Shown piece after piece: positions 36,259 through 44,409 of a stretch of DNA of 64,000 nt. Within the stretch, counting starts at the first letter, position 1. Each line of letters opens with the position of its first letter. The notes under the pieces were generated by a model. The model made no database searches. It saw only the letters and a program-made list of their open reading frames with translations, and was not told the origin of the DNA. The position numbers and the translations under genes were made by a program. This DNA comes from Dinoroseobacter sp049800835 (GTDB lineage Bacteria; Pseudomonadota; Alphaproteobacteria; Rhodobacterales; Rhodobacteraceae), in the NCBI RefSeq assembly GCF_049800835.1, contig NZ_JBNAFU010000003.1, positions 62,001-126,000 of the forward strand, written 5' to 3'.

Positions 36259-37638
36259 TCAGCCTTCCAGCGTGCGTTTCAGGATCTTGAGGTCTTCGGC
36301 AATCTGCGGGTCTTCCTCGCGCAGAGCTTCGACTTTTTTGACAGCGTGGATGACAGTCGTGTGGTCGCGCCCACCGAACCGACGGCCAATCTCCGGCAAG
36401 GAACGGGTCGTCAATGTCTTTGCCAGGAACATGGCCACTTGCCGCGGACGTGCGATCGTACGCGTTCTGCGTGGGCCGAGAAGATCCGCCATCCGCAGAT
36501 TATAGTGCTTCACAACGGCCTGCATGATCTCGTCAACAGTGATCCGGCGGTCATTGGCCCGGATCATATCCGACAGAGCCTCGTGCGCGACATCTACCGT
36601 GATATGGTCCCCTGCCAAGGATGAAAAAGCGAAGAGCCGGTTTAGCGCACCTTCAAGAACGCGCACGTTGGATGAAATGCGTTGCGCAAGAAACTCGAGA
36701 ACGCCATCGTCGATGATAACCTCTTCGCCAGATGCAAGGTGATCCTGCAGCCTTTGCTGCAAGATACCCAACCTGAGCTCATAGTCGGTCGGATGCAGGT
36801 CGACGACCAATCCCCAGCTTAGGCGCGACTTGATGCGGTCCTCGAGGCCGTCGATCTCCCCAGGGGCGCGATCCGCAGAGATGATGATCTGCTTCTTCTG
36901 ATCCACAAGCGCGTTAAACGTGTGGAAGAACTCGTCCTGCGTGCTGTCTTTACCCGCGATAAATTGCACGTCATCGACCATCAGCAGGTCAACAGAGCGA
37001 AACATCTCCTTGAAGCCCATCGTATTTTTCTCGCGCAGTGCGCGGACGAACCGGTACATGAATTGCTCGGCAGAAAGGTACAGGACTTTCAACTCAGGGT
37101 TGCGTCGACGTGCCTCCCACGCAATTGCGTGCATCAGGTGTGTTTTACCCAGTCCGACCCCGCCATAAAGAAACAGGGGGTTGAAGGAGACCGGTCCCCC
37201 CTCTGCCACACGCCGCGCAGACGCATGTGCCAATTCATTCGGCTTCCCGACCACGAAGTTGTCAAAGGTCAGCCGTGGATCGAGCGGCGAGCTTTGCGTG
37301 GAAGAGGCTGGCATGGCATGCAGTGTCCCGGCATCATCATCGGTGTGCAGTGGCGCGTTATCTGCTGCGGCTGCCCTTGCCCGCGCATCAGCCCGCAACT
37401 GCGCCACATCAAATTCGATGCGCTTTACATTGGCTCCGGCAGACACGAGATGGCGCAGGATGTCGTCGCTATAGTTCCGTTCGACCCAGTTGCCGACAAA
37501 GTTCGAGGGAACCTCAAACTTCGCTACGCCGGCTTCGCACGTGGCGAAGCGAATTGGCTCTATCCATGTAACGTAGTTGTTTTGCCCGATGGTTTTAAGC
37601 AGATCATTTTGAACACTCCCCCAAGTGTCTTCTGTCAT
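36259..37638 (-). CDS. dnaA: chromosomal replication initiator DnaA
   Basis: AAA+ initiator that binds DnaA boxes and opens the origin. The 459-residue protein has an N-terminal domain I (1-80), a linker, the ATPase domain with Walker A GGVGLGKT (159-166), Walker B LLMVDDVQF, and the C-terminal DNA-binding domain with GGRDHTTVIHAVKKV. It starts 22 bases after a rhodanese-domain gene and is followed by dnaN and recF. Confidence 0.98.
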   Translation of the reverse strand: MTEDTWGSVQNDLLKTIGQNNYVTWIEPIRFATCEAGVAKFEVPSNFVGNWVERNYSDDILRHLVSAGANVKRIEFDVAQLRADARARAAAADNAPLHTDDDAGTLHAMPASSTQSSPLDPRLTFDNFVVGKPNELAHASARRVAEGGPVSFNPLFLYGGVGLGKTHLMHAIAWEARRRNPELKVLYLSAEQFMYRFVRALREKNTMGFKEMFRSVDLLMVDDVQFIAGKDSTQDEFFHTFNALVDQKKQIIISADRAPGEIDGLEDRIKSRLSWGLVVDLHPTDYELRLGILQQRLQDHLASGEEVIIDDGVLEFLAQRISSNVRVLEGALNRLFAFSSLAGDHITVDVAHEALSDMIRANDRRITVDEIMQAVVKHYNLRMADLLGPRRTRTIARPRQVAMFLAKTLTTRSLPEIGRRFGGRDHTTVIHAVKKVEALREEDPQIAEDLKILKRTLEG

Positions 37639-37660
37639 TTTTTGCCCTTTTTTCAGTTAT

Positions 37661-38110
37661 CTAAGACTGCCTCCACGGCAAGCCTCGCGCCTTCCAACCG
37701 GAAAGCGTGCCCCTATGTTTTTGTGCATCCAAATCGCCTTCGAACCCTTCGGCAACGTTCACGCAAGCAATCGCGTGATCGTCCCCGATATGGGACCGCG
37801 CCACTGCTTCAGCAGCGCTCAGAGACCTTGCTCCGGACCGGCACAAGAACAGCAGCGTGGACGGTGCAGATGCCCCCAAGCTCTGTGCCAATTCCGAAAG
37901 GAAGTCCGGGTTCTCGCTCATGTGGGGATACCGCTTCCATTCGATCTGAAGCAGTGGTTTTCCCACGGGGTCGAGGTCAGGCACACCTACGAAAGTCCAT
38001 TCTGCCTGTGACCGAACATCGATGAGCACTGCCGAGGTATCGTTCTCGAGAATGGTCCAGGCGTTCTGTGGGTCTACCTCAGTCACACCGGGCACATTCG
38101 CCGTGCTCAT
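37661..38110 (-). CDS. rhodanese-domain sulfurtransferase
   Basis: A single-domain protein of 149 residues with the catalytic cysteine Cys90 in LFLCRSGARS and the DVRSQAEW start of the rhodanese fold. It is likely cytoplasmic; it transfers sulfane sulfur or acts in sulfur relay, but the partner is unknown. The ATG at 38110 is preceded by AGGAGG; the open frame extends upstream without support. The gene lies only 22 bases before dnaA on the same strand, so dnaA is probably transcribed with it. Confidence 0.9.
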   Translation of the reverse strand: MSTANVPGVTEVDPQNAWTILENDTSAVLIDVRSQAEWTFVGVPDLDPVGKPLLQIEWKRYPHMSENPDFLSELAQSLGASAPSTLLFLCRSGARSLSAAEAVARSHIGDDHAIACVNVAEGFEGDLDAQKHRGTLSGWKARGLPWRQS

Positions 38111-38270
38111 CAGCCTCCTCCTAACAAATATGAATCGCAGTTCTAGGGGTAGCAAGTCACGACCCGGACCCGCAACATATCTTATCGGTTGACTCACGGC
38201 AAAAACGTTACCGAATCTTTACACAACCACTGGTTGCATATTTAACGTCTTCAAATTCCTGTAGAAACAC
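38111..38270 (-). promoter_or_regulatory. presumed promoter region of rhodanese-dnaA with two GANTC sites
   Basis: This gap of 160 bases up to the rpsT terminator must contain the promoter for the rhodanese gene and probably dnaA. It has GACTC at 38191-38195 and GAATC at 38213-38217, both GANTC sites as methylated by CcrM in alphaproteobacteria, and a 13-base palindrome CAACCACTGGTTG at 38224-38236. No cluster of DnaA boxes is visible, so it does not look like oriC. Confidence 0.45.
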
Positions 38271-38292
38271 AAAACGCCCCGCGAGCGGGGCG
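38271..38292 (-). terminator. rho-independent terminator of rpsT
   Basis: CGCCCCGC-GA-GCGGGGCG is an 8-base perfect stem followed on the minus strand by TTTTGTGTTT, a standard intrinsic terminator placed 28 bases past the rpsT stop. Confidence 0.9.
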
Positions 38293-38319
38293 TCTGAAAA
38301 AAGTCTTTTCGGACTCGGT

Positions 38320-38586
38320 TTAAGCGTTCAGCGCTTTCACACGTTTCGAAAGGCGCGACATTTTCCGTGCCGCTGTGTTTTTATGCAATATGCCCTTTGT
38401 CACGCCGCGCATCAGTTCCGGCTGCGCTGCCTTGAGAGCTTCGGCGGCTGCCGCTTGGTCTCCGGTTGCGATCGCTTCCTCTACCTTGCGAAGGTATGTG
38501 CGGATGCGCGACCTGCGCGCTTTGTTGACCTGAAAGCGGGCTTCGTTCTGGCGCGCGCGCTTCTTTGCCTGGGGCGAATTTGCCAT
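38320..38586 (-). CDS. rpsT: 30S ribosomal protein S20
   Basis: Primary rRNA-binding protein of the small subunit, 88 residues, highly basic and helical: MANSPQAKKRARQNE at the start, RSRIRTYLRKVEEAI, and MRGVTKGILHKNTAARKMSRL at the end. Monocistronic, with its own terminator. The 176 bases upstream (38587-38762), as far as the enoyl-CoA hydratase gene, hold no further gene; an rpsT promoter is expected there. Confidence 0.98.
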   Translation of the reverse strand: MANSPQAKKRARQNEARFQVNKARRSRIRTYLRKVEEAIATGDQAAAAEALKAAQPELMRGVTKGILHKNTAARKMSRLSKRVKALNA

Positions 38587-38762
38587 GGTGTGTGTCCCTT
38601 TCCCGGGTGTCGTGTATCAGTTTCACAGCACATGATGACCCCACGGGAGCCCGGGTTCTGAAACCGGGTCGTCCGGCCTGAGCGGGCCTCACACGCATAT
38701 CTGGACCGCGCTATAGTCAGAATCAGTCCGAAAGGAAAGCTGTATTTGTGCTGCCTTCCGTG

Positions 38763-39539
38763 TCACTTGTCCCGGAACTGTGGCTCTCGCTTCTCGATGA
38801 ACGCAGACATGCCTTCGGTTTGATCTTCGGTGGCAAACATCGCGTGGAAGAGGCGTCTCTCGAACAACAGCCCTTCCCGGAGCGACGTCTCGTAGGAGCG
38901 GTTGACCGCCTCCTTGATCGCCATCGCCGTCAACTGGGACTTCTCGGCGATCTTGTGCGCCGCCCCACTTGCTTCTTCCATGAGCTTTTTGGCTGGCACG
39001 ACGCGGCTGACCAAGCCGGAGCGCTCTGCCTCGTCCGCGTCCATGAAACGCCCCGTCAGGTGCATATCCATTGCCTTGGATTTTCCGACGAACCGGGTAA
39101 GACGTTGCGTTCCGCCAATACCAGCGACGACACCCAAGTTGATTTCAGGCTGTCCGAACTTCGCAGTATCCGACGCGATGATGAAATCACACATCATGGC
39201 CAGTTCGCAGCCGCCACCCAGCGCGTAGCCTGACACAGCTGCGATAATCGGCTTTCGGCAACCAAGAAGCCGCTCTACCTCAGGACCAAATAGATCTGAG
39301 CCGAACACTTCGACAAATGTCTTCTCACTCATTTCGGTGATGTCGGCGCCAGCGGCAAAGGCCTTTTCCGACCCTGTCAGGACGATACACCGGACCTTTT
39401 CGTTATCTTCCGCCGCAGTGAGTGCCTTGGCGAGTTCTCCGAGCAGTTCTGAATTGAGTGCGTTCATCGCATCCGGACGGTTCAGCTTGATCACCGCCAC
39501 ATGATCCTCAATCTCGACGATCAGTGTGTTGTAGGCCAT
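38763..39539 (-). CDS. enoyl-CoA hydratase
   Basis: A crotonase-fold enzyme of 258 residues, hydrating 2-enoyl-CoA to 3-hydroxyacyl-CoA. The oxyanion-hole and CoA segments are AFAAGADITEM and YALGGGCELAMMCD. The two catalytic glutamates can be placed in GCELAMMCD and GQPEINLGVVAGIGG. The C-terminus HAMFATEDQTEGMSAFIEK is typical of short-chain hydratases (FadB1/PaaF-like). It is downstream of mutM with a 61-base gap; the same order is common near dnaA in Rhodobacteraceae. Confidence 0.94.
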   Translation of the reverse strand: MAYNTLIVEIEDHVAVIKLNRPDAMNALNSELLGELAKALTAAEDNEKVRCIVLTGSEKAFAAGADITEMSEKTFVEVFGSDLFGPEVERLLGCRKPIIAAVSGYALGGGCELAMMCDFIIASDTAKFGQPEINLGVVAGIGGTQRLTRFVGKSKAMDMHLTGRFMDADEAERSGLVSRVVPAKKLMEEASGAAHKIAEKSQLTAMAIKEAVNRSYETSLREGLLFERRLFHAMFATEDQTEGMSAFIEKREPQFRDK

Positions 39540-39600
39540 TCAATGGCTCCCGAGTTCCCCAAACCCGGGCAGGGTTACCAACTGGAGCGCTAGGCGCAAG

Positions 39601-40452
39601 CTATCTTTGGCAGGTCGGACAGTAGAAGGACGATCTGCCGGACTGCACGACACGACGCACAACATCTGGGCAGTCTGCCGTGGCGCACTGGCCTCCTTCA
39701 CGCCCATAGACCCGGAATCGGTGCTGAAAATACCCCAGGTCGCCGTCGGCCTGTCGATAGTCCCGGAGGCTGGAACCGCCTGCTTCGATCGCTTCGGACA
39801 AGACGTCGCGAATAATCGGAACCAGCTTGGCGATCCGTTTCGGCGCAACCTTACCGGCCTTGCGCGCAGGATGGATTCCCGCGCGATAGAGTGCTTCACA
39901 GACGTAGATATTGCCCAGGCCTGCAACGATTTTCTGATCCAGCAGAGCAGCTTTGACCGGCGTACCCCGCCCCCGCAGCCGCCCGACAAGATAATCTTCG
40001 TCGAACGCATTGCCCAATGGCTCCGGCCCGAGCGCAGCAAGTAACGGATGATCCTCGGCCGTGGCGGTCGGCATGAGATCCATGGCCCCAAATCGTCGGG
40101 GATCGTTGAACACGATCCGGGCGCCACCCTCCATGTCGAGGACCACATGATCATGCTTTTCGGGATCTGTTCTTGCATGATGGAACACGCCCACCTGTGC
40201 ACCCTGAACGACTATGCGCCCCGACATGCCGAGATGGATCAGCAGCGTTTCCCGCGTGTCCAGATCGGCAAGGATATACTTGGAACGTCGTCGCAGCTGC
40301 GTCACGCGGGCCCCGGTCAGACGCTCCGACATACGCGGGGGAAAGGGCCATCGCAAATCCGGACGACGGATGTCTGCATGCGCGATCCGCAGCCCGGACA
40401 TGACCGGATCCAACCCTCGCCGGACCGTTTCAACTTCGGGAAGTTCGGGCAT
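39601..40452 (-). CDS. mutM: formamidopyrimidine-DNA glycosylase
   Basis: Base-excision repair enzyme removing 8-oxoguanine and formamidopyrimidines. The 283-residue protein starts with the mandatory PELPEVE (catalytic Pro after Met removal, Glu following) and ends with a four-cysteine zinc finger (CATADCPDVVRRVVQSGRSS then CPTCQR). The lysine in HLGMSGRI-type sequence and LGNIYVCEAL are also present. Divergent from ubiE across 85 bases. Confidence 0.96.
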   Translation of the reverse strand: MPELPEVETVRRGLDPVMSGLRIAHADIRRPDLRWPFPPRMSERLTGARVTQLRRRSKYILADLDTRETLLIHLGMSGRIVVQGAQVGVFHHARTDPEKHDHVVLDMEGGARIVFNDPRRFGAMDLMPTATAEDHPLLAALGPEPLGNAFDEDYLVGRLRGRGTPVKAALLDQKIVAGLGNIYVCEALYRAGIHPARKAGKVAPKRIAKLVPIIRDVLSEAIEAGGSSLRDYRQADGDLGYFQHRFRVYGREGGQCATADCPDVVRRVVQSGRSSFYCPTCQR

Positions 40453-40537
40453 TTCCGCTCCTGCCGTTGCGTCGCGTTGTAACCGCCGACTTGCGGCCTA
40501 TAAGGAAGGAGATGGAAGACCAGCGGCAAGGGCCCAA

Positions 40538-41290
40538 ATGAGCGACATGGAAGAAAAGACAACCCATTTCGGCTATCAGACCGTTCCAGAGGAAGACAAA
40601 GCGGGACTCGTGCAGGGCGTTTTTACCAACGTGGCGTCCAAGTACGATGTGATGAACGACCTGATGTCAGGCGGCCTCCATCGTGTCTGGAAAGACGCAA
40701 TGATGGACTGGCTCGCGCCGCGTGACGCTCAACGCCTGCTGGATGTTGCGGGCGGTACGGGTGACATTTCCTTTCGGTTTCTCAAACGCGCTCCGGGCGC
40801 AAACGCGGTTGTGCTGGATCTGACGGAGTCGATGCTGATCGAGGGGCGTCGCCGCGCGGAGGCGGAGTCTCTGTCGGATCGTCTTGAGTGGCTCGTCGGG
40901 GACGCGATGGCCCTGCCCTTCGACGACAACAGCTTCGACGTCTACACAATCAGCTTCGGAATTCGGAATGTCACGCGCATTCAGGATGCCCTTTCAGAAG
41001 CGTACCGCGTGCTCAAACCCGGCGGGCGATTGATGGTGCTGGAATTCAGCCAGCTGCCAAATCCCGGGATGCAATGGGTCTATGATCGCTATTCGTTCAA
41101 CGTCATCCCACCGATGGGCAAGTTGGTCGCGAATGACCGCGAGAGCTATCAGTATCTCGTGGAGTCGATCCGGAACTTTCCTGATCAGGAAACCTTCGCC
41201 GGCATGATCCGCTTGGCTGGATTTGAACAGGTGAAGTACCGCAACCTGACCTTCGGCGTGGCAGCGTTGCATTCCGGTTGGAAGATCTAG
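40538..41290 (+). CDS. ubiE: ubiquinone/menaquinone biosynthesis methyltransferase UbiE
   Basis: SAM-dependent C-methyltransferase of ubiquinone synthesis, 250 residues. The SAM-binding motif is LLDVAGGTGDISFRF; the family signatures YDVMNDLMSGGLHRVWK and SFGIRNVTRIQDALSEAYRVLKPGG are intact. The ATG at 40538 was chosen; the frame is open far upstream but runs antisense to mutM there. The stop is one base from the ubiB start. Confidence 0.96.
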   Translation: MSDMEEKTTHFGYQTVPEEDKAGLVQGVFTNVASKYDVMNDLMSGGLHRVWKDAMMDWLAPRDAQRLLDVAGGTGDISFRFLKRAPGANAVVLDLTESMLIEGRRRAEAESLSDRLEWLVGDAMALPFDDNSFDVYTISFGIRNVTRIQDALSEAYRVLKPGGRLMVLEFSQLPNPGMQWVYDRYSFNVIPPMGKLVANDRESYQYLVESIRNFPDQETFAGMIRLAGFEQVKYRNLTFGVAALHSGWKI

Positions 41291-41291
41291 C

Positions 41292-42821
41292 ATGCGCGGC
41301 CCCCACAACTTCTGGCGCCTGATCCGTACAGGGGCCACGTTCGAGCGTACCGGAGCGATGCGTGTCGCCCTCGAGGCAATGGATGCCCCGCGACCTCTTC
41401 GCGTGGCGGCAAGGGTCCTGGGCTGGCCGTTCCAGTGGCTCGGGCTGAAGGGCGATCCGGACATGCCACCGGTCACCCGGGCGCTCACGGCACTCGGACC
41501 GGCCTACATCAAGTTCGGTCAAATCCTGTCAACGCGCCCGGACGTTGTCGGCAAGGACCTCGCGTTGCAGCTTCAGGTTCTGCAAGACAAGCTGCCGCCA
41601 TTCTCGGTGGCCGAGGCAAAGCGCAGCATCCAACGTGAATTCGAACAGCCTGTAGATACCCTGTTCTCGGAGTTCAGCGAACCGGTTGCAGCGGCCTCGA
41701 TCGCGCAGGTGCACAGCGCACGCATTGCCAGCACGGAGGAGCGCGTGGCCGTCAAGGTCTTGCGTCCGGGCATCGAGAAGGCGTTTCGGAAAGACATTGA
41801 CGCTTTCTACCTGATTGCGCGTCTGGTCGAGTTGCTCGCGCCCTCAGCACGACGGCTCAGGCCGATGGATGTCATCGCGCATTTCGAAGGTGTCGTGAAT
41901 GGCGAGTTGGACCTGCGCATGGAGGCGTCTGCCGCCGGAGAGTTTGCTGCGAACACATCTGAAGATACGGGGTTTTCCGTACCTCCCGTGCATTGGGAGT
42001 TGTGTGGGCGGCGCGTGATGACACTCGGCTGGGCGGACGGCATCCCGCTGAACGAATTGGGCGCTATTCGGGATACTGGCTGCGATATGGATGCTTTGGG
42101 TCGCAGGGTTCTGGAGCTGTTCCTGAACCACGCCTTGCGGGACGGGTATTTCCACGCAGACATGCACCAGGGCAACCTGAAGCTTGGTCCGTCCGGCGAC
42201 ATCGTCGCGCTTGATTTCGGGATCATGGGACGGATCGACGAGTATACTCGCCGCGTTTATGCCGAGATCCTCATGGGATTTATCCGCAAGGATTACCGAC
42301 GTGTAGCCGAGGTTCATTTCGAGGCGGGATACGTACCGGCAGATCAGGATGTGGATGCGTTTGCCCAGGCGCTGCGGTCAGTCGGTGAGCCGATCTTCGG
42401 TATGGACGCATCCCGCATCTCGATGGCGCGCCTGTTGGCTTACCTTTTCGAAGTGACTGAACGGTTCGGGATGGAGACAAGGACAGAATTGATCCTGCTT
42501 CAACGCACCATGGTCGTGGTGGAGGGCGTTGCACGGTCGCTGAACCCTCACATCAACATCTGGGAAGTGGCGCAACCCATCGTCAGCCAGTACATTGCCG
42601 CGAATATCGGACCAAAAGCCCTGCTTCGTGACTTGACAGCTACGGTGCGGGTTCTGGGCAAATTTGGTCCAAAACTTCCGCAACTGGCGGAGGCCGCGCT
42701 TGTGCGACAGGCCGCGCTTGATAATCCGCCACCGCAATCATCGACATGGTCGAAGTGGCAGTGGTTCGCCCTCGGCGCGACATCAGCCCTTGCGGTGAGC
42801 ATCGGCCTGCATCTGCTCTAG
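41292..42821 (+). CDS. ubiB: ubiquinone biosynthesis atypical kinase UbiB
   Basis: A 509-residue ABC1/ADCK-type atypical kinase/ATPase needed for ubiquinone synthesis, membrane-anchored through a C-terminal helix (FALGATSALAVSIGLHLL). It has the KxGQ motif in YIKFGQILSTRPD, the nucleotide loop AAASIAQVH, and DMHQGNLKLGPSGDIVALDFG. The last 39 bases overlap the antisense end of the downstream APH-like gene. Confidence 0.95.
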   Translation: MRGPHNFWRLIRTGATFERTGAMRVALEAMDAPRPLRVAARVLGWPFQWLGLKGDPDMPPVTRALTALGPAYIKFGQILSTRPDVVGKDLALQLQVLQDKLPPFSVAEAKRSIQREFEQPVDTLFSEFSEPVAAASIAQVHSARIASTEERVAVKVLRPGIEKAFRKDIDAFYLIARLVELLAPSARRLRPMDVIAHFEGVVNGELDLRMEASAAGEFAANTSEDTGFSVPPVHWELCGRRVMTLGWADGIPLNELGAIRDTGCDMDALGRRVLELFLNHALRDGYFHADMHQGNLKLGPSGDIVALDFGIMGRIDEYTRRVYAEILMGFIRKDYRRVAEVHFEAGYVPADQDVDAFAQALRSVGEPIFGMDASRISMARLLAYLFEVTERFGMETRTELILLQRTMVVVEGVARSLNPHINIWEVAQPIVSQYIAANIGPKALLRDLTATVRVLGKFGPKLPQLAEAALVRQAALDNPPPQSSTWSKWQWFALGATSALAVSIGLHLL

Positions 42822-43682
42822 GTCGGCGGCTTCATGCTCCATCGCCGCGGCGTATGCGTCATCGCCTTGATGGGCTTTCCAGTTGCAATAGCAGAGCATC
42901 CGCCATCGGTAGAATGGTAACAGTTGGGTTGCCCGGCGCGCGGTTTGGTCATCATCATACGCCATCAGCAAGGTTTCAGGCGTAACCGGCTCAGCGCCGT
43001 ATACGACAGCCATGGCGGGGGACGTGGCATGGGCAATGTCTTCGACCGGATCACCTATTGCCGGACACTGCCAGTCGATCAAAACAAGATCTCCACTGAC
43101 GGTCGAGACAGTGTTGCTCGCGATCGGATCACGGTGCACGAGGCACGGTTGAAACGGATGTACAGTCGGCAGGCACGTCGGACGCAAGGAGGTTGCCCAA
43201 GGCGGTAGCACGGTGTCTGCGAGCATCGCCTCCGCTTCCTGGAGCAGAGCGTCCGGAGCATGCGGCCGGATTGGAAATCTCTTCAGCGGTGCGATCCGGT
43301 GCAGGCGTTTTAGAACACGCGCAAGATCCGGGGCAGTTGGAACTCCGGAATTACCGGAAAGATATTGGTACAGGATAAGCACGGTGCCGTCCTGCAACGG
43401 GTGCATACCGACAGGCATCGGTGCCACGCCATGTCGAGACAGCGCACAAAGCGCTGCCCATTCGTCGTGAGGCTTGTTCTGAAACAGCGGGTTGGCGAGA
43501 TCTTCTCGCGCCAGCTTCACGACGATCTGCGACCTCTCATCGCCAAGAGAAACAAGAAGTACGGTACTGGTGCGCCCGCCCGGCAAACTACGCACGTTCT
43601 CAGCACGAGCAAGGAACGGGAACGCGGAAATGGCTTCAGGGGGGAGAAAGGGTTCTAAAGATGTTGATCTGATACGCGGCAT
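42783..43682 (-). CDS. APH/choline kinase-like phosphotransferase
   Basis: A protein-kinase-like small-molecule phosphotransferase of about 299 residues. The catalytic loop reads LVHRDPIASNTV and the metal-binding loop LVLIDWQCPAIGDPVEDIAH, which match the APH family (HxDxxxxN and D). The start at 43682 leaves 43 bases after flgD; an ATG at 43781 would overlap flgD. The substrate is unknown: choline, ethanolamine or a sugar are all possible, and antibiotic resistance should not be assumed. The 3' end overlaps ubiB head-on by 39 bases. Confidence 0.83.
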   Translation of the reverse strand: MPRIRSTSLEPFLPPEAISAFPFLARAENVRSLPGGRTSTVLLVSLGDERSQIVVKLAREDLANPLFQNKPHDEWAALCALSRHGVAPMPVGMHPLQDGTVLILYQYLSGNSGVPTAPDLARVLKRLHRIAPLKRFPIRPHAPDALLQEAEAMLADTVLPPWATSLRPTCLPTVHPFQPCLVHRDPIASNTVSTVSGDLVLIDWQCPAIGDPVEDIAHATSPAMAVVYGAEPVTPETLLMAYDDDQTARRATQLLPFYRWRMLCYCNWKAHQGDDAYAAAMEHEAADLEQMQADAHRKG

Positions 43683-43725
43683 CACCCGAACGGGTATAGA
43701 CAGAGGCCACGCCCGGAGCCAGCGG

Positions 43726-44400
43726 CTATCCCTCATCCCCGCGTCGAAGCGCCAAGACGGCAGAGGAGTCAATTCTATCACCTGCCGTCGCGATCAGGAC
43801 GCTGGACGTGCCTTCGCTCCGCACTTCGGCAACCTCACGATAGGCGCTCACCGCACCGCCAGTCACGGGTTGGCCGGCAGCAGTGGCCGAGATAGTGAAC
43901 TGATAGGTTCCATTCGGAAGCGGTTGTCCGGCCGAAGAAACACCCGCCCAAGTAAAGCTGCCGTCTGTCAAATCCAGCGGCAGACGCTGAACCTCCGTGC
44001 CATCCGGCCGCGACACGACTAGTTGTGCATTGTCTGCCACGCCGGGAATGGCAACTTCCAAATCAATCGGTTGACCTTCGAACCCGACCGCGCCAGACGC
44101 CAGCACTTCCATGCCAACCCAGCTTCCCATCTGCGCAATATTTCCAAGACTGGTCTGCGCTGTAAGCTGCTTGAGCAGATCATTTGTCAGGGTTTGTTGC
44201 TCAACTCCCGAGAATGTGGCGAGCTGTACGGCCAGTTCGTCGGAATCTGCAGGATCTGTCGGGTCCTGGTTTTCAAGCTGTGTGGTCAGCATCAGCAAGA
44301 AAGTCTCATAGTCGGAATTAATCGCAGTACCGCTCGACTGTCCGGTCTGCACATTAGACTGGCGCACGGTATTGGGGACCGTAGATGCTATCGCGTCCAT
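43726..44400 (-). CDS. flgD: flagellar hook capping protein FlgD
   Basis: Scaffold that caps the growing hook, 224 residues. The N-terminal part has the FlgD motif YETFLLMLTTQLENQDPTDPADSDELAVQLATFSGVEQ (here described by its ends). The C-terminal part has the FLG-Ig-like region (DGSFTWAGVSSAGQPLPNGTY). Exported by the flagellar type III system. It follows fliK by 9 bases, so fliK-flgD form an operon. Confidence 0.94.
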   Translation of the reverse strand: MDAIASTVPNTVRQSNVQTGQSSGTAINSDYETFLLMLTTQLENQDPTDPADSDELAVQLATFSGVEQQTLTNDLLKQLTAQTSLGNIAQMGSWVGMEVLASGAVGFEGQPIDLEVAIPGVADNAQLVVSRPDGTEVQRLPLDLTDGSFTWAGVSSAGQPLPNGTYQFTISATAAGQPVTGGAVSAYREVAEVRSEGTSSVLIATAGDRIDSSAVLALRRGDEG

Positions 44401-44409
44401 TCCTGTCTC

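Noticed and set aside
38111..38319. oriC next to dnaA
   Set aside because: The gap is short, has a terminator at one end and no cluster of DnaA boxes. In several alphaproteobacteria the origin is not beside dnaA.
40214..40537. N-terminal extension of ubiE into the mutM gene
   Set aside because: The extra 108 codons are antisense to mutM; homologues begin near the ATG at 40538.
42783..43682. Aminoglycoside resistance gene
   Set aside because: Only the general APH/choline kinase motifs are present; no resistance-specific sequence or mobile context supports that label.
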